The notes under the pieces were generated by a model. The model was not told the origin of the DNA and searched no databases. It worked only from the letters and a program-made list of their open reading frames with translations. From CBDCFV01 sp965261795 (lineage in GTDB: Bacteria; Chloroflexota; Dehalococcoidia; Lucifugimonadales; UBA3495): a stretch of 64,000 nucleotides of DNA. Shown in pieces: positions 26,705-36,759 of this stretch; position 1 is the first letter of the stretch; each line of letters starts with the position of its first letter. Location of the stretch: positions 4,278,001 to 4,342,000 of the forward strand of contig OZ253476.1 in assembly GCA_965261795.1 (NCBI GenBank). Direction: 5' to 3'. Both the position numbers and the translations under genes were made by a program.

Positions 26705-27231
26705 ATGGCTGTTTCCGCCGGGATATCAAATGCGCTGGAACGTAACTGGGGTATGGTAGACCGCGCCATAGACGGGCTGAGTGATGAGACACTGGCGCGC
26801 CAGATATCCGACAGCAACAATTCCATCGGTTGGCTCCTCTTCCACATGAGCCGGGTGGTGGACGTTTTCATGAATGCCAGGTTCCAAGGCAAGCCTCAGC
26901 TATGGATAGAGGACGGTTGGTGCGAGAAATTCGGCCTGAGCGACGACCCGGAGACGACCGGCCAAGGCTGGGACACGGCGCGCGTGGCCGCGTGGCCGCT
27001 TCCCTCCAAAGACGTCCTGGTAGGGTACTACGAGGCCATGAAGGCCTGCTGCCAGGACTATATGTCCTCCGTGACCGACGAGAGTTGAGCGCCACCATGA
27101 GCCTGAGGCCCGGTTCGGACCCCGAGCCGAAAGAGACCATCATGGGTGTCCTGGTCTTTGACAACATCGTCCACGGAGGCCAGATAGCCTTCCTGCGCGG
27201 CCACTTTGAAGGCATGGGCTGGTTCGTCTAG
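26705..27231 (+). pseudogene. DinB-family protein, frameshifted
   Basis: A DinB/YfiT-type four-helix metal-binding protein. Frame 1 (26705-27088) has LERNWGMVDRAIDGLSDETL and NNSIGWLLFHMSRVVDVF (His ligand). After VTDES the frame shifts, and the conserved tail VFDNIVHGGQIAFLRGHFEG (HGGQ metal motif) continues to 27231. A single one-base change at about 27083 would restore a ~175-residue protein, so a sequencing error is possible. A GGAGAG ribosome site precedes the ATG. Confidence 0.8.
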
Positions 27232-27326
27232 CCCAAACGCAGGCTTCCCGGACAATTTCTACAGGTTTACCGAAGAGTACGGCGAACTCAAGCCGTGCTC
27301 TTCCCTAGCTCGACGCTAAACCAATA

Positions 27327-27457
27327 CCAAGGTGGGATGTGCATTTCGGGGAGATTGACGATGACCGAAAGGACTCCACGACACCTCATATCACCTTTAG
27401 GCCTCAACTGGGTGGGCACCGATAGTACGGTCTAGCGATATGTACATTTCACCTTGG
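27327..27457. mobile_element. 131-bp MITE, family 2
   Basis: Imperfect terminal inverted repeats of 21 bases (17 identical), starting CCAAGGTGGGATGTGCATTT on the left and, read inward, CCAAGGTGAAATGTACATAT on the right. It has no coding capacity. The left-end sequence also occurs at 10559. It directly abuts the IS1380 end on its right. Confidence 0.7.
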
Positions 27458-27860
27458 CTTTAGCCCCAATCCACCGAACGAGGGCGTGTGAGAGGCCTCC
27501 TGAAAGGGCAAAAGGTGCTCCTCTAAATCTGGGATAATGGTTTTGGAACAGAAAACCGTCTGGAAACAAGGAGCACCCAATAGATGCTGCCACAGAACAA
27601 TCCCGACCGGATCCGCGTCGTCTTTGATGACCACCGCCTGGTGGCCAATGCCGGCCTGCTCCTGCCGGCCACCCTCGCCCGGCGCCTGGGCCGGCCCGGA
27701 CTGGTCCACAACCATCTCGACCTTGGCGGCGCGCCGGGGCGGGCCAACACGGGCGGCAAGATGATGACCCTGGTTGCGTCTGCGCTGGCTGGTGGCGACT
27801 GCATCGACGACGCCGACGTGTTGCGCACCGGTGGGACCGCCGGCTTGTTTTACTGCCGCT
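27458..27860 (+). pseudogene. IS1380-family element, left end and transposase N-terminus
   Basis: The transposase opens MLPQNNPDRIRVVFDDHRLV and continues NAGLLLPATLARRLG, GRANTGGKMMTLVASALAGG, then loses sense at about 27850. The 100 bases before it match, inverted, 45970-46076, including TCTGGGATAATGGTTTTG. The remainder is gone; a central piece lies at 33056-33120. Confidence 0.85.
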
Positions 27861-27892
27861 GCGTAACTCTGTGCCGGAAGTCTCTTCTCAGT

Positions 27893-30019
27893 TCACCGAA
27901 GAGACAAAGCGATTCGTTTGCGCTCCAGGTCGACTTCAAGCACGGTCACCCATACCCGCTGCTGAATTTTAACGATGTCCGAGGGGTTGCTGACGAAGCC
28001 GTCCGACAGCCTGCTGATGTGAATCAACCCGTCCTGGTGTACACCCAGATCGACAAAGGCGCCAAAACCGGTCACATTGGTTACCACCCCGGGCAGCTTC
28101 ATTCCTGCCGTCAGGTCCCCGATCTGGTTTATCCCCTGGGCGAAGTGAAAGGGTTCAAATTCCTGGCGCGGATCCCGGCCCGGCCGGGCCAGTTCTTCGA
28201 TGATGTCCGTCAATGTCGGCAGCCCAACCTTATCTCTGATGTAGCGGCTGGGGTCAATCCTATGGGCCATAGCAGCATTGCCCACCATCTGCACCAGTGA
28301 ATGGCCCAGGTCTTGGGCAATGGCATCGACAACCCGGTAGGACTCGGGATGCACGGCACTGGCGTCCAGCGGATGGTCACCATCTCTGATGCGTAAGAAC
28401 CCGGCCGCCTGCTCGAAAGCCTTGGGACCTAGGCGAGGCACTTTCTTCAGCGATTGCCGGGAGGCAAAGGGGCCGTTGTCGTTCCGGTACTCCACAATTG
28501 CTTTGGCCAAACGAGGTCCAAGGCCAGAAACATACGAGAGCAACTGGCCGCTGGCCGTGTTCAGCTCCACGCCCACGCTGTTGACGCAACTAGCAACCAC
28601 GTCGTCGAGGCGCTGCCTCAATGCTTTCTGATCGACGTCGTGCTGGTACTGGCCCACACCGATGGACTTGGGGTCTATTTTGACCAATTCGGCCAACGGG
28701 TCCATCAGGCGCCGCCCAATGGAAACCGCCCCCCGCACGGTGATGTCCTGGTCGGGGAACTCGGTCCGCGCCGCATCCGAAGCCGAATAGACCGAGGCCC
28801 CGCTCTCGTTGACCATCACCACCGCAATCTGAGGGTCCAAATCCAGCTTCCTCAGAAAGGCTTCCGTCTCCCGGCCCGCGGTTCCGTTGCCCACCGCAAT
28901 GGCTTCCACCTGGTATTGCCGGCAGAGCAGAAGCACCTTACTGGCGGCTTCCTCTCGCCCCCGCGACCCCAGTAGCGGATAGACAGTATCCTGGTGCATC
29001 AGCCGGCCCTGCCGGTCCAAACAGACCAATTTGCAGCCCGAGCGGAAGCCGGGATCCAGGGCCAGGATGTTCCTCTGGCCCAGGGCCGGAGCCAACAGCA
29101 ACTGCCGCAGGTTGTCGGCGAATACTCTGATGGCCGCCTCCTCGGCGCGAAGCCTGACCTCCTTGCGAACCTCCGTTTCCATTGACGATTCCAACAGCGG
29201 CTTATAACGGTCCTGAATGGCCAACCGAACCTGCTCAGACGCCTGGGTTGACTCGCTAACAAAGAGCCTTTCCAGAATCGCTAACGCAGAGGAAACCGGA
29301 GGCGCTATATGCAACGAAAGCAACGCTTCCTTCTCTCCCCTGAACATGGCCAGTACCCGGTGGGAAGGCACACCCGCAACAGGTTCCTGCCACTGGAAGT
29401 AATTCCGGTACTTGGCTGCCGCCTCTTCCTTACCCGAAGCCACCGTCGCCGAAAAAACTCCCTCGTCCCAAAACAGCTCCCGAATCGCCCGCCGCGCTGT
29501 GGCGTCCTCGCTGACCCATTCGGCGATTATGTCCCTGGCGCCGCTCAGGGCGTCCTGGACATTTTTTACCTCAGTGTCGGGGTTCACGTACTCTGCAGCA
29601 GCCAGGCCGACGTCAAAATCTTCCTGGCTCCGAATATACAGAGCCAGGGGAGCCAACCCTTTTTCCCGGGCGATGGCAGCCCGAGTGCGTCGCTTGGGCC
29701 TGAAGGGCAAATATACGTCCTCCAGGGCTGCCAAGGATTCAGCCGAGAGAACCGCCTGACCCAGTTCCTCCGTCAGAAGACCCTGCTTTTCCAGGGAAGA
29801 CAGTATGGCCTCCCGACGATCCCCGAGTTCCCGAAGCTGCGACAGACGATCCCGAATATTGGAAATCGCCACCTCGTCCAGGGTGGCGGTATTCTCCTTC
29901 CTGTAACGGGCGATGAAGGGTACGGTTGCCCCGTCGTCCAGCAAGGCAACGGTGGCCACAACTTGCCTCCGCTCCAACTGAAGCTCGCGGGCAATTTGGG
30001 GAATCAAAAAATTATTCAT
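27893..30019 (-). CDS. tex: Tex, S1-domain transcription accessory protein
   Basis: 708 residues and apparently intact. Order: N-terminal helical domain (from LIPQIARELQLERRQVVATV, VPFIARYRKENT), YqgF-like RNase-H fold (about 325-450, NILALDPGFRSGCKLV, AVGNGTAGRETEAF), helix-hairpin-helix pair (about 485-560, SGLGPRLAKAIVEYRNDNG, PRLGPKAFEQAAGFLRI) and a C-terminal S1 RNA-binding domain (about 635-705, GVVTNVTGFGAFVDLGVHQD). Tex is a conserved nucleic-acid-binding protein linked to transcription and RNA turnover. It is monocistronic here, with an IS1380 scrap 30 bases beyond its stop. Confidence 0.96.
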   Translation of the reverse strand: MNNFLIPQIARELQLERRQVVATVALLDDGATVPFIARYRKENTATLDEVAISNIRDRLSQLRELGDRREAILSSLEKQGLLTEELGQAVLSAESLAALEDVYLPFRPKRRTRAAIAREKGLAPLALYIRSQEDFDVGLAAAEYVNPDTEVKNVQDALSGARDIIAEWVSEDATARRAIRELFWDEGVFSATVASGKEEAAAKYRNYFQWQEPVAGVPSHRVLAMFRGEKEALLSLHIAPPVSSALAILERLFVSESTQASEQVRLAIQDRYKPLLESSMETEVRKEVRLRAEEAAIRVFADNLRQLLLAPALGQRNILALDPGFRSGCKLVCLDRQGRLMHQDTVYPLLGSRGREEAASKVLLLCRQYQVEAIAVGNGTAGRETEAFLRKLDLDPQIAVVMVNESGASVYSASDAARTEFPDQDITVRGAVSIGRRLMDPLAELVKIDPKSIGVGQYQHDVDQKALRQRLDDVVASCVNSVGVELNTASGQLLSYVSGLGPRLAKAIVEYRNDNGPFASRQSLKKVPRLGPKAFEQAAGFLRIRDGDHPLDASAVHPESYRVVDAIAQDLGHSLVQMVGNAAMAHRIDPSRYIRDKVGLPTLTDIIEELARPGRDPRQEFEPFHFAQGINQIGDLTAGMKLPGVVTNVTGFGAFVDLGVHQDGLIHISRLSDGFVSNPSDIVKIQQRVWVTVLEVDLERKRIALSLR

Positions 30020-30926
30020 GGTGGTTGACGTTCCATCGGGTATCGTTAGTTATTTTGTGCATGTATGGTCCTGCAGAATCCTTGTTGAAGCAATTTTCTA
30101 TTGAGCAATGGCTGTTTAGGAATGGTCCTGTGAAAAGGGACACCACCTCTCCCATCGGCAGTTCTGAGCCTCTTGGGTTGAGGCGCATCCAATCTGCCAG
30201 GTGATTCTGGACGGTTGCTGGTTCCTGCCATTTATTAAAGAGACCCCGTTTTCCCAGCACATCCAAATTTGTGGCCTTAAGAGGACTCCGTTTGATCCGC
30301 TCGCGCTGTTCCTCCTCACCGCGTATCAGGGCTAGGACAGGGATCTCGTGAGTGCCGACCTGAGCATATGTAGTATAAGTTTAATGCTATAGCTGGATTG
30401 TTTCATGTAAGCGCGTCTTCCGTTCCAAGTTACCCGGTCTTTTGTTACAAGTGGCATTATGTTCCCGACCGAAGTGCTATTTGTGCTAAGCAGTAGTTAT
30501 AGTCGAACTCACACGAGCCCGGGTCATCACGGTGATCGTGTTCTGACACGCATTCCATTACAATCCCTTGTCTCTCCTGACAGGCTTCACGCTGCTTGAT
30601 CTGCTCCCCAAATCCCGATTCAGTGCAAATGCGAGTTTTGGGGGATGTGGCCTTGCCTCATTAGGGGATGTGGCCTTGCCTCATTATATGTACCAGGCTC
30701 AGTGCGAGTCGTGCGGGTCAATCCACTGTTTCAGCCAAGGGGACAGATTCCATCGGAGTCAAGTACCGCTTCACGTTCAATGCTTCCCAGCGAAGCGACC
30801 GTATATCCAGCATCGCGTGTACGCTCCGGGTGTCGGACGGTCCCTCCGTATATAACGGATTGCGGATGGATGCGGCCATATGGGAGCGAACGGAGCGAAC
30901 GCGTCCGGACCACCGGGCATCCGGCG
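30020..30926. other. Long intergenic region with IS3 end and direct repeat
   Basis: About 900 bases with no supported gene. It contains a 23-base direct duplication (30641-30663 and 30664-30686, GGGGATGTGGCCTTGCCTCA...). Immediately after it, about 30690-30724 matches the end of the IS3 element at 9270-9306. Confidence 0.6.
30641..30686. repeat. 23-bp unit in perfect tandem duplicate
   Basis: Two identical abutting copies, each starting GGGGATGTGGCCTTGCCTCA and ending in TTA. They lie next to a solo IS3-type end. Confidence 0.95.
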
Positions 30927-31442
30927 TCAGGAACTCAGCCGGCTTCCAGATTGGCTTACGACCTGGCTACAAAGAATGAACGCAAAGGCAATCATGCTGG
31001 CGACCGTTCGGATGTTGTTCCATATCGACCATTCGCCAATGTAGGAGAGCATCTCGGAACGATTCTCGGGCAATCCTGGGTCCAATGAAGCCAAAGTTTC
31101 GTTCAGGGGCACGTTGACAAGAAAAGTGACCCCAAAAGCACCAATCATATAAACGCTCCCACCTACCAAGACCATCCACCCGGCCGGCCAGTCCCGCCGA
31201 TGAGCCGCATGCGTCATCGCGGCAACACATGCCAACGGCGCACCGAAAAAGCTGACAGCGAACGCAATGTTGCGCACAGAGGCATTTATCGCTTGCATTG
31301 CTTCCATAGCGATTGCAGGGTCAGCAGTAGACAAACCTGGCATGACCACAGCCGAAAACGCGTAGAAAAACCCGGCCATGACTCCAACCCACAACGTAGC
31401 CACCGATCTGGACACGTTTGCCAGCGTTTCAGCACCGTTCAA
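30927..31442 (-). CDS. DUF1772-family integral membrane protein
   Basis: 171 residues with four hydrophobic segments (about 14-34, 57-77, 86-108, 145-163) and the family motif near the C-terminus EWSIWNNIRTVASM (WNxxRT). DUF1772 includes anthrone-oxygenase-like proteins; the real substrate is unknown. It stands alone on the minus strand. Confidence 0.82.
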   Translation of the reverse strand: MNGAETLANVSRSVATLWVGVMAGFFYAFSAVVMPGLSTADPAIAMEAMQAINASVRNIAFAVSFFGAPLACVAAMTHAAHRRDWPAGWMVLVGGSVYMIGAFGVTFLVNVPLNETLASLDPGLPENRSEMLSYIGEWSIWNNIRTVASMIAFAFILCSQVVSQSGSRLSS

Positions 31443-31853
31443 AACCTATCCTCCACCCAATGACCCACTATGGCTGCGCCCCGGCACGTCACGCTGGCAA
31501 GGTAGCGTGAGCACCAACGGGTCTGACAACGGTCGCAATCGGACCGAGCGGAAAGCCTGATTACGGGTGTGTTCGGGAACGCCGATCCACCCATCCTGAA
31601 GGCAAGCGACCGTCAAATCACCGGCTTGCAAGGTCGTGATATCGGATTCGAGGGCTAAAATCGGAGATTCGACACCGACGGATCCGGATCGCTACGCTAA
31701 ACCTACAACAGGGGATGATTTGGATAATAGTGTTTGGGATTCGGGATAGAGGCAATTGTGGCCGAATTGGTGTCAATTTTCGAGATGATTAGGCCGGCAT
31801 TTTCACGGACATTCGTCCACTCTGGGACCGTGTCGAAGTGACAAATATCAGTT
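31443..31853. other. Intergenic, no gene seen
   Basis: About 410 bases. One minus-strand frame (31446-31631) is open, but the content is not recognisable. Confidence 0.5.
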
Positions 31854-32723
31854 TTAATACCGCAACGCCGATCCGGCGGACTCGCCGCGGGTGTAGCGGC
31901 CGACCATGCCGCCGCCCTGCTTCCAGCGGCCCTGGTTCTGGACCACCGCGTTCGGCGCTCCTGCGGCCACTATCCGCCGGGCCATGCCGATGCGGCCGCT
32001 GTGTCCACTGAAACCCTCGCCCAGTCCTGCCGCTCGAGCTGCGGCACGTATTCTGTTAGCCAGCGTCTCGCCGGTCATGCCGAATACCGGTTGGGAGGGC
32101 TCGGCGTTGTGCTGCTGCATCGAGGGCGCGGGCCGTGGTCTCGGTGACGGTCACCGTCGACGGTGGCCCGGGCCTGGGCGACTGCCACAGATTCCATGTG
32201 CCCCGCGGGCGCGCCGGAGCAGGCGGGCAGTTTCACGGACGCGGGCCTGGGCATCGGAGGTAAGCGCGTCGGCCTGCCTAGGCGCTGGAACCTGATCCCG
32301 CCAGCCCTCGATCGTTTCGGCGACGACCGGATGGCGGGCGGGATTGTCGGCCTGCGCCATCCCCGCCTCGGCATGGGCATGGGAGATGGCAGCGCGGGCC
32401 TGCTCGATGGTGGCCATGGCCTTGCCATCCGCCGCCAGGCGGCCCAGGTAGAGGGCGACGGCCTGGGGAGCTGCGGGCAGTGACCGGTGGCCGCCCGCAT
32501 CCGCCCATGCCTGGAAGGCTTGCCAAGCGCTCTCGTACGCGCGGTGCGTGTTGGGTGCTTTCGCATCCCGCAGGCCTGCGGCGACAGCCTGGGCCGCATC
32601 ATGGTCGCGTTCCAACAGCTCCAGGTCCTGGTCGAGGGGGCCGATGGCGGCGAGAACGGACCGGCGGTCCTCTTCCACGGGCATCGGGGACTCCATAAAC
32701 CCGTGAAAATGCCATATTATCAC
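31854..32723 (-). pseudogene. Tyrosine recombinase, internally deleted
   Basis: N-terminal SAM-like core-binding domain (APNTHRAYESAWQAFQAWAD, VALYLGRLAADGKAMATIEQ) to about 32160, then the C-terminal catalytic end in another frame (GFSGHSGRIGMARRIVAAGA with the HxxR box, GRWKQGGGMVGRYTRGESAG with the nucleophile Tyr). The central catalytic Arg/Lys region is missing, so the protein would be dead. It marks the left edge of the accessory island. Confidence 0.85.
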
Positions 32724-32810
32724 GAGCTTTACTCATGGGTTTTACCCACCCCCAATCGGGGCTGAGATTCGCGCTGCCGCGTTCCCGTCACATTCCTCTC
32801 CGTCGGTCAT

Positions 32811-32971
32811 TAGTACTACAGCCGCAGATAATTCCCAGTAGGTTCAGACAGCCTCAGCATATTCACGTTCTGCCATCGACTGACGGCCCGGTAACAATCG
32901 TGACAAAGCTGAATCCAACTCAAGCGAGCGGCTGAAGGCTCCGCTTCAGTGGATGTGCGGCTGTAGTATTA
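32811..32971. mobile_element. 161-bp MITE, family 1 copy 2
   Basis: Ends TAGTACTACAGCCGCA and, inverted, TAATACTACAGCCGCA. It has the same terminal repeats as 19521-19669 but a different interior. Confidence 0.83.
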
Positions 32972-33055
32972 GCAGGAATCAAATGCTCAATTCCCACACC
33001 AATACAAATAGGGCACAAGTGCGAACTGCATAGTAAGGGGACATTTACCTTGGGC

Positions 33056-33120
33056 CCTTGCTGCGCAGCTTCCGGTGGGGCCACGTCCGGCAGCTGGATC
33101 GGGTGAGCCGCCAGGGATTC
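33056..33120 (+). pseudogene. IS1380 transposase, central scrap
   Basis: LRSFRWGHVRQLDRVSR is a conserved IS1380 block that normally lies about 45 residues after the part left at 27584-27850. Only about 20 codons remain. Confidence 0.6.
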
Positions 33121-33121
33121 C

Positions 33122-33300
33122 TCACGCAGCTTGGAGTAACATTAACCCTCGCTCTCCTGGGTAGTACCTGGCCACCGCGCCCCGGCCGTCTGCTTGGCGC
33201 TCAGTGTATCTCGCCGGCATCCTGGATCTCTTCCACCGGCCAGCGGCAATCAGGTTCGGCAGCCCCGCGCCTCTGGGCCCGGGCCATGGCGCTGCTGCGG
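33122..33300 (-). pseudogene. Tyrosine recombinase, C-terminal scrap
   Basis: The minus strand reads LPNLIAAGRWKRSRMPARYT ERQADGRGAVARYY (block split here for length): the last conserved box with Arg, Trp and nucleophile Tyr. The matching N-terminal piece of such an integrase lies on the same strand at 36760-37195, with about 3.5 kb of other genes in between. Confidence 0.75.
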
Positions 33301-33471
33301 GTTGGTCCAAAGCGTTCTCTGGTTGGCCACAAGGTGGCTGTAAACAGCCCTGTTTACGGCCCCGGCTGGAAATTTCCCCTTGTCGTAGCTCAGGGGGTGG
33401 CTGGAAAACCCGGTTTATTTCTCCCTGGCAGGACAGTATACTTTTGCCATTCCAGCCAGGGGTGCAGCAGG

Positions 33472-34031
33472 ATGACGCTCTACGGTTACGCCAGGGTCTC
33501 GGTGAGAGAGCCTGAGGACAAGAATCTGGACCTGCAGGTGGATCGGCTGGTCCGCGCCGGCTGCTCCCTGGGCAATATTCGAGCCGAGGAAGCCAGCGGG
33601 GCCAAGAATGACCGCGGCGGCCTCCTGGAACTGCTGGACCTGTGGTCGAAGGGGATGCCCTGATGGTCACCCACATTGACCGGCTCTCCAGGGGGCTGAC
33701 CTACGGGCTGCAGGTGATCGAGGGCCTGCACCGGGCGGGAGTGGAGTTCCGGTCCCTGTCGGAAGATTTTGACACGGCCACGGCCACCGGCAAGCTCCAG
33801 CTCGCGATGGTGCTCGCCTTCAGCGAGTGGTGGCGGAACTCGATCAGGGAGCGCTCGGTCGCGGGCCAGGCGAAGGCGCGGGCCGAGGGCCGTTTCCCTG
33901 GCCGGCGGCCCAGCCTGACCGAGCGGCAACGGGAGTACATCCGGGCAGAGCGGTCGAAGGGAGTGAGCCAGCGGGACCTGGCCAAGCGCCTGGAGGTCAG
34001 CCGTTGGACCATCCAACAGGTGGACAGGTAG
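33472..34031 (+). pseudogene. Serine resolvase/invertase, frameshifted
   Basis: Catalytic N-terminus with Tyr-Ala-Arg-Val-Ser (LYGYARVSVREPEDKNLDLQ), then after a frameshift at about 33640 HIDRLSRGLTYGLQVIEGLH, and a C-terminal Hin-type helix-turn-helix (SKGVSQRDLAKRLEVSRWTI). One base change would restore a ~185-residue recombinase. It lies between integrase scraps and the HicBA pair. Confidence 0.85.
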
Positions 34032-34422
34032 CGGTTGGGTAGGGGCTGGGTGTGTCAACGCCGTCTCGGACGCCTCGGCATCCGCGGTAGTGCAGCTGGC
34101 CAGTACAACCTACGCCGGAGCCAATCAGATCCACCCCGCCGATCTGCTGCGTGACCGGGGGGATTGACCTCAGGCTGCCATCGGACAACAACCATCCGCA
34201 CCGCCCAGCGGCGGGCGATTCACAAAATGAACATTACGGCGGCTGTCGGGATCAACAATCGCTGACGGCGGCGGACACCATACTTGAGTGGAGAGCCTCA
34301 GATAATTGCAAAACTCCCTAAAGGAGAATCAGACTGACAGCAGGCCTTTTGACCGAAGAGATCCAACAGAGGAAAATCGAATAAACTTCACCATCGACCA
34401 CCCCTGAACCAGAGGAGAAGAG
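34032..34422. other. Intergenic, no gene seen
   Basis: About 390 bases between the resolvase and hicB. The hicBA promoter should lie in the right part. Confidence 0.5.
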
Positions 34423-34668
34423 ATGGACATCTACCAGTTGGACTACATTCTTCACGAACCTGAGGAGAGCGAAGGCTGGATGTACCTAGCGGAGGTCCCG
34501 GCCCTGCAGGGCTGCATGGCTTGGGGGGATACCCCCGAGCAGACACTGGATGAGCTTCGGGCAGTGGCCAAGGCCCTGATCCAGTCGCGCCAAGAACGGG
34601 GAGTGCCCCTGCCATCGGAGGTAACGCCAGAGCGGACCGGCAAGGGAAGCTTCACGGTGACCGCGTGA
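34423..34668 (+). CDS. hicB: HicB-type antitoxin
   Basis: 81 residues with the degraded RNase-H fold of HicB antitoxins (EGWMYLAEVPALQGCMAWGD, PEQTLDELRAVAKALIQSRQ). An AGAGGAGAAGAG ribosome site precedes the ATG. It overlaps the toxin gene by 4 bases. The antitoxin-first order is the reverse of classical hicAB but is common. Confidence 0.87.
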   Translation: MDIYQLDYILHEPEESEGWMYLAEVPALQGCMAWGDTPEQTLDELRAVAKALIQSRQERGVPLPSEVTPERTGKGSFTVTA

Positions 34669-34874
34669 CCTACCGAGAGTTGCGCAGAAAGCTGGAACAG
34701 CTCGGCTGTAGATTTGACCGGCAAGCCAGCGGGTCCCACGAAATGTGGCTCAATCCAACAAACGAGCGGGAGACCCCCATCCCCAGGCACGGAAACCGTG
34801 ACCTGGCCATCGGAACGCTGCACCGAATCCGCAGAAACCTTGGAATCTCCAGGTCGGACTTCGACCAGGCATAG
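34665..34874 (+). CDS. hicA: HicA-type mRNA interferase toxin
   Basis: 69 residues with a dsRBD-like fold. The catalytic His is in SGSHEMW, and the first strand is TYRELRRKLEQLGCRFDRQA. It begins with GTG inside the hicB stop overlap. HicA cleaves mRNA when HicB is degraded. Confidence 0.87.
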   Translation: MTYRELRRKLEQLGCRFDRQASGSHEMWLNPTNERETPIPRHGNRDLAIGTLHRIRRNLGISRSDFDQA

Positions 34875-34997
34875 CCCTCTCCGCGCCCCCTCTCTGAGGC
34901 CGCTGGCAACGCCCCCCAGCACCACCAAGAACGCCCGACAAATGCAAACCTCAAAAGAGAGAGTTTCGCAATTTTCTAGAGGCCGTAGGAGCTTGAC

Positions 34998-35329
34998 ATG
35001 ACCAACGAAGAGAAGGAACTCCTGGTAGCCTACCTGATCGACGCCGGAGACATCGACCCTGACGGCGACGTCGAGGTCCAGTCATGGACTGGTACCAGGT
35101 CCGCGAAGACATGGTACCCGGAGAGACGCACTACAAGGCCATCCTCAGAGGCCGCCCGGGTGCGGGCGCGGAGCTACACCGACGGAGCTACCGTCATGCC
35201 GACGACCTCTCCAGCCTGTCGGTCCGAGAGGTCCTGAAAGAGGCTGGGATGTCTACAAACTACGCCAACTGTTCCTCCCTAGGACGCAAGCTGGCAGAGT
35301 ATGTCGCCGTAGTGAAGGACTTCCCGTAG
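34998..35329 (+). pseudogene. Small hypothetical protein, frameshifted
   Basis: TNEEKELLVAYLIDAGDIDP DGDVEVQ (34998-35082) continues in another frame as MDWYQVREDMVPGETHYKAI from 35084. One base change at about 35083 would join them into a ~110-residue acidic protein. I do not recognise a family. Confidence 0.5.
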
Positions 35330-35402
35330 GGCATTCTTAGGAGCGTCGAGGCGGCGTTGACACAGGAGACTGGCCCTCATCCCCATCTAGGAGATCGGAC
35401 GG

Positions 35403-36744
35403 ATGGACATGGAGATTGAACGCTTGACGGAATGCATCGGCCGGGCTGTTCACCAAGCGGAGTTCACGAACGTCCTTGGACAACGCTTAGACTCGGCCGT
35501 GATGCACGAGTTGTACGCCCGGAAGATGAGGAGAGAGTACAGCCTGTCCAACACGGACACTATAAGTGTCCGTAAGTGTCCGTGAAGCTGAGCTAAGCGA
35601 CCTCGTCTCGGAGCTCACCCCAATGGTTGCGTGCTACACCTCGTCCGAGAACGGTGCAATAGGAAACGGCTTCTACAACTTGATGGGGTCGCAGGCTTCG
35701 CCGCGTCTGCCCACCGTCGAGGAATACGCGAAAGTACTGGTTCTCGCGGCGGCGCGAGTGGGCCCAGAACGGGTCGCGGGTTTGTTCGCCGAGTGGATTG
35801 AAGGCCGACCGATCCGGGTCTGGCTGTGTGCCTTGCTCAAGGGAGCGACAACCGATGGCGGGCTGAAGCCCGTGGACGGGCTTTGCCTGGAAACACTGCC
35901 GAGCAACGGCGACGAGTTTCCTAGATTCCTCTCCGTCCAGATCGACGAGCACGACATCCGGCACGAGCAATACGCCCAGAGAGCGATCTTGTCTCTCGAA
36001 CACTCTGTGGGGCCGGCGCTGTACTCCCCGGACGGTGATATCGCTGGCTTCCCAGAGCTTCCGCCGCGCCCCGCAATTCGCAACCCGGAATTATCGTCGA
36101 TGTCGATGGACGGCCTGTGCCGAGCAATGTCGGTCGAGACCAATAGCTACGTCGACTGGTTCAGACAGTGGTGGGATTACGGAGACGTAGACGCCTTCTT
36201 CCTCAACCCGGGATTCTCGTATAGAAGCAATGACATAAGCAACTCGCCACCAAGCCTCGTCTCTGAGCAGCAGTTGGAGAGATGTCTGGAACTCCATGGA
36301 TTGCTGGACGGGTTCACCAAGTTGGACCTCGGCATTGCCAGGTGGCGCAGGTCGAAACGGGCGACCGCAAAGGAAGAGCAACTGGTCGAACTGAGGATCG
36401 CGATGGAGTCTGTTCTGCTTGCTGACGACAACGGAACCGTCGGCGAAAAGAGCCATCGTCTGGCGATCAGGGGGGCATGGCTACTCGGTGACACACTCGA
36501 GGAGCGCAAAAAATACTTTCGTAGACTCCGGCAGGCCTACGGCTTTGCGTCAAACGTGCTGCACGCCGGGAGCCTCAAGAAGCAGAAGGAGGAAGCGAGG
36601 GCCAAGGCCTTCGCTGAAGCTCAGGATATTTGCCGGGCTGCGATACTGCGGATTGCAATTGCAAAGGACAAGGCTATGCCGAATTGGACCGAAATCATCT
36701 TGGGTAAGGGGTTTCATCGTCGGCCCGAAGGCCCGGTGGAATAG
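35403..36744 (+). pseudogene. Apea/HEPN-like protein split by a 10-bp duplication
   Basis: The first 56 codons (35403-35572, MDMEIERLTECIGRAVHQAE) run into a perfect tandem duplicate AAGTGTCCGT/AAGTGTCCGT (35564-35583). Deleting one copy restores a ~443-residue frame. As it stands a 392-residue product could start at a GTG at 35566. The C-terminal third (KSHRLAIRGAWLLGDTLEER, YFRRLRQAYGFASNVLHAG) has the layout of Apea-like HEPN domains, though the expected Arg of the RxxxxH RNase motif appears as Ala. It may be a non-catalytic abortive-infection-type protein; function inferred only from layout. Confidence 0.55.
35564..35583. repeat. 10-bp tandem duplication AAGTGTCCGT
   Basis: Two perfect abutting copies at 35564-35573 and 35574-35583, inside a coding sequence and causing its frameshift. 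Slipped-strand loss of one copy would repair the gene. Confidence 0.95.
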
Positions 36745-36759
36745 GATGTAAATGGTGTC

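Noticed and set aside
28454..28975. Long open frame opposite tex
   Set aside because: Antisense shadow of a well-conserved gene; composition is typical of reverse-frame GC-rich DNA.
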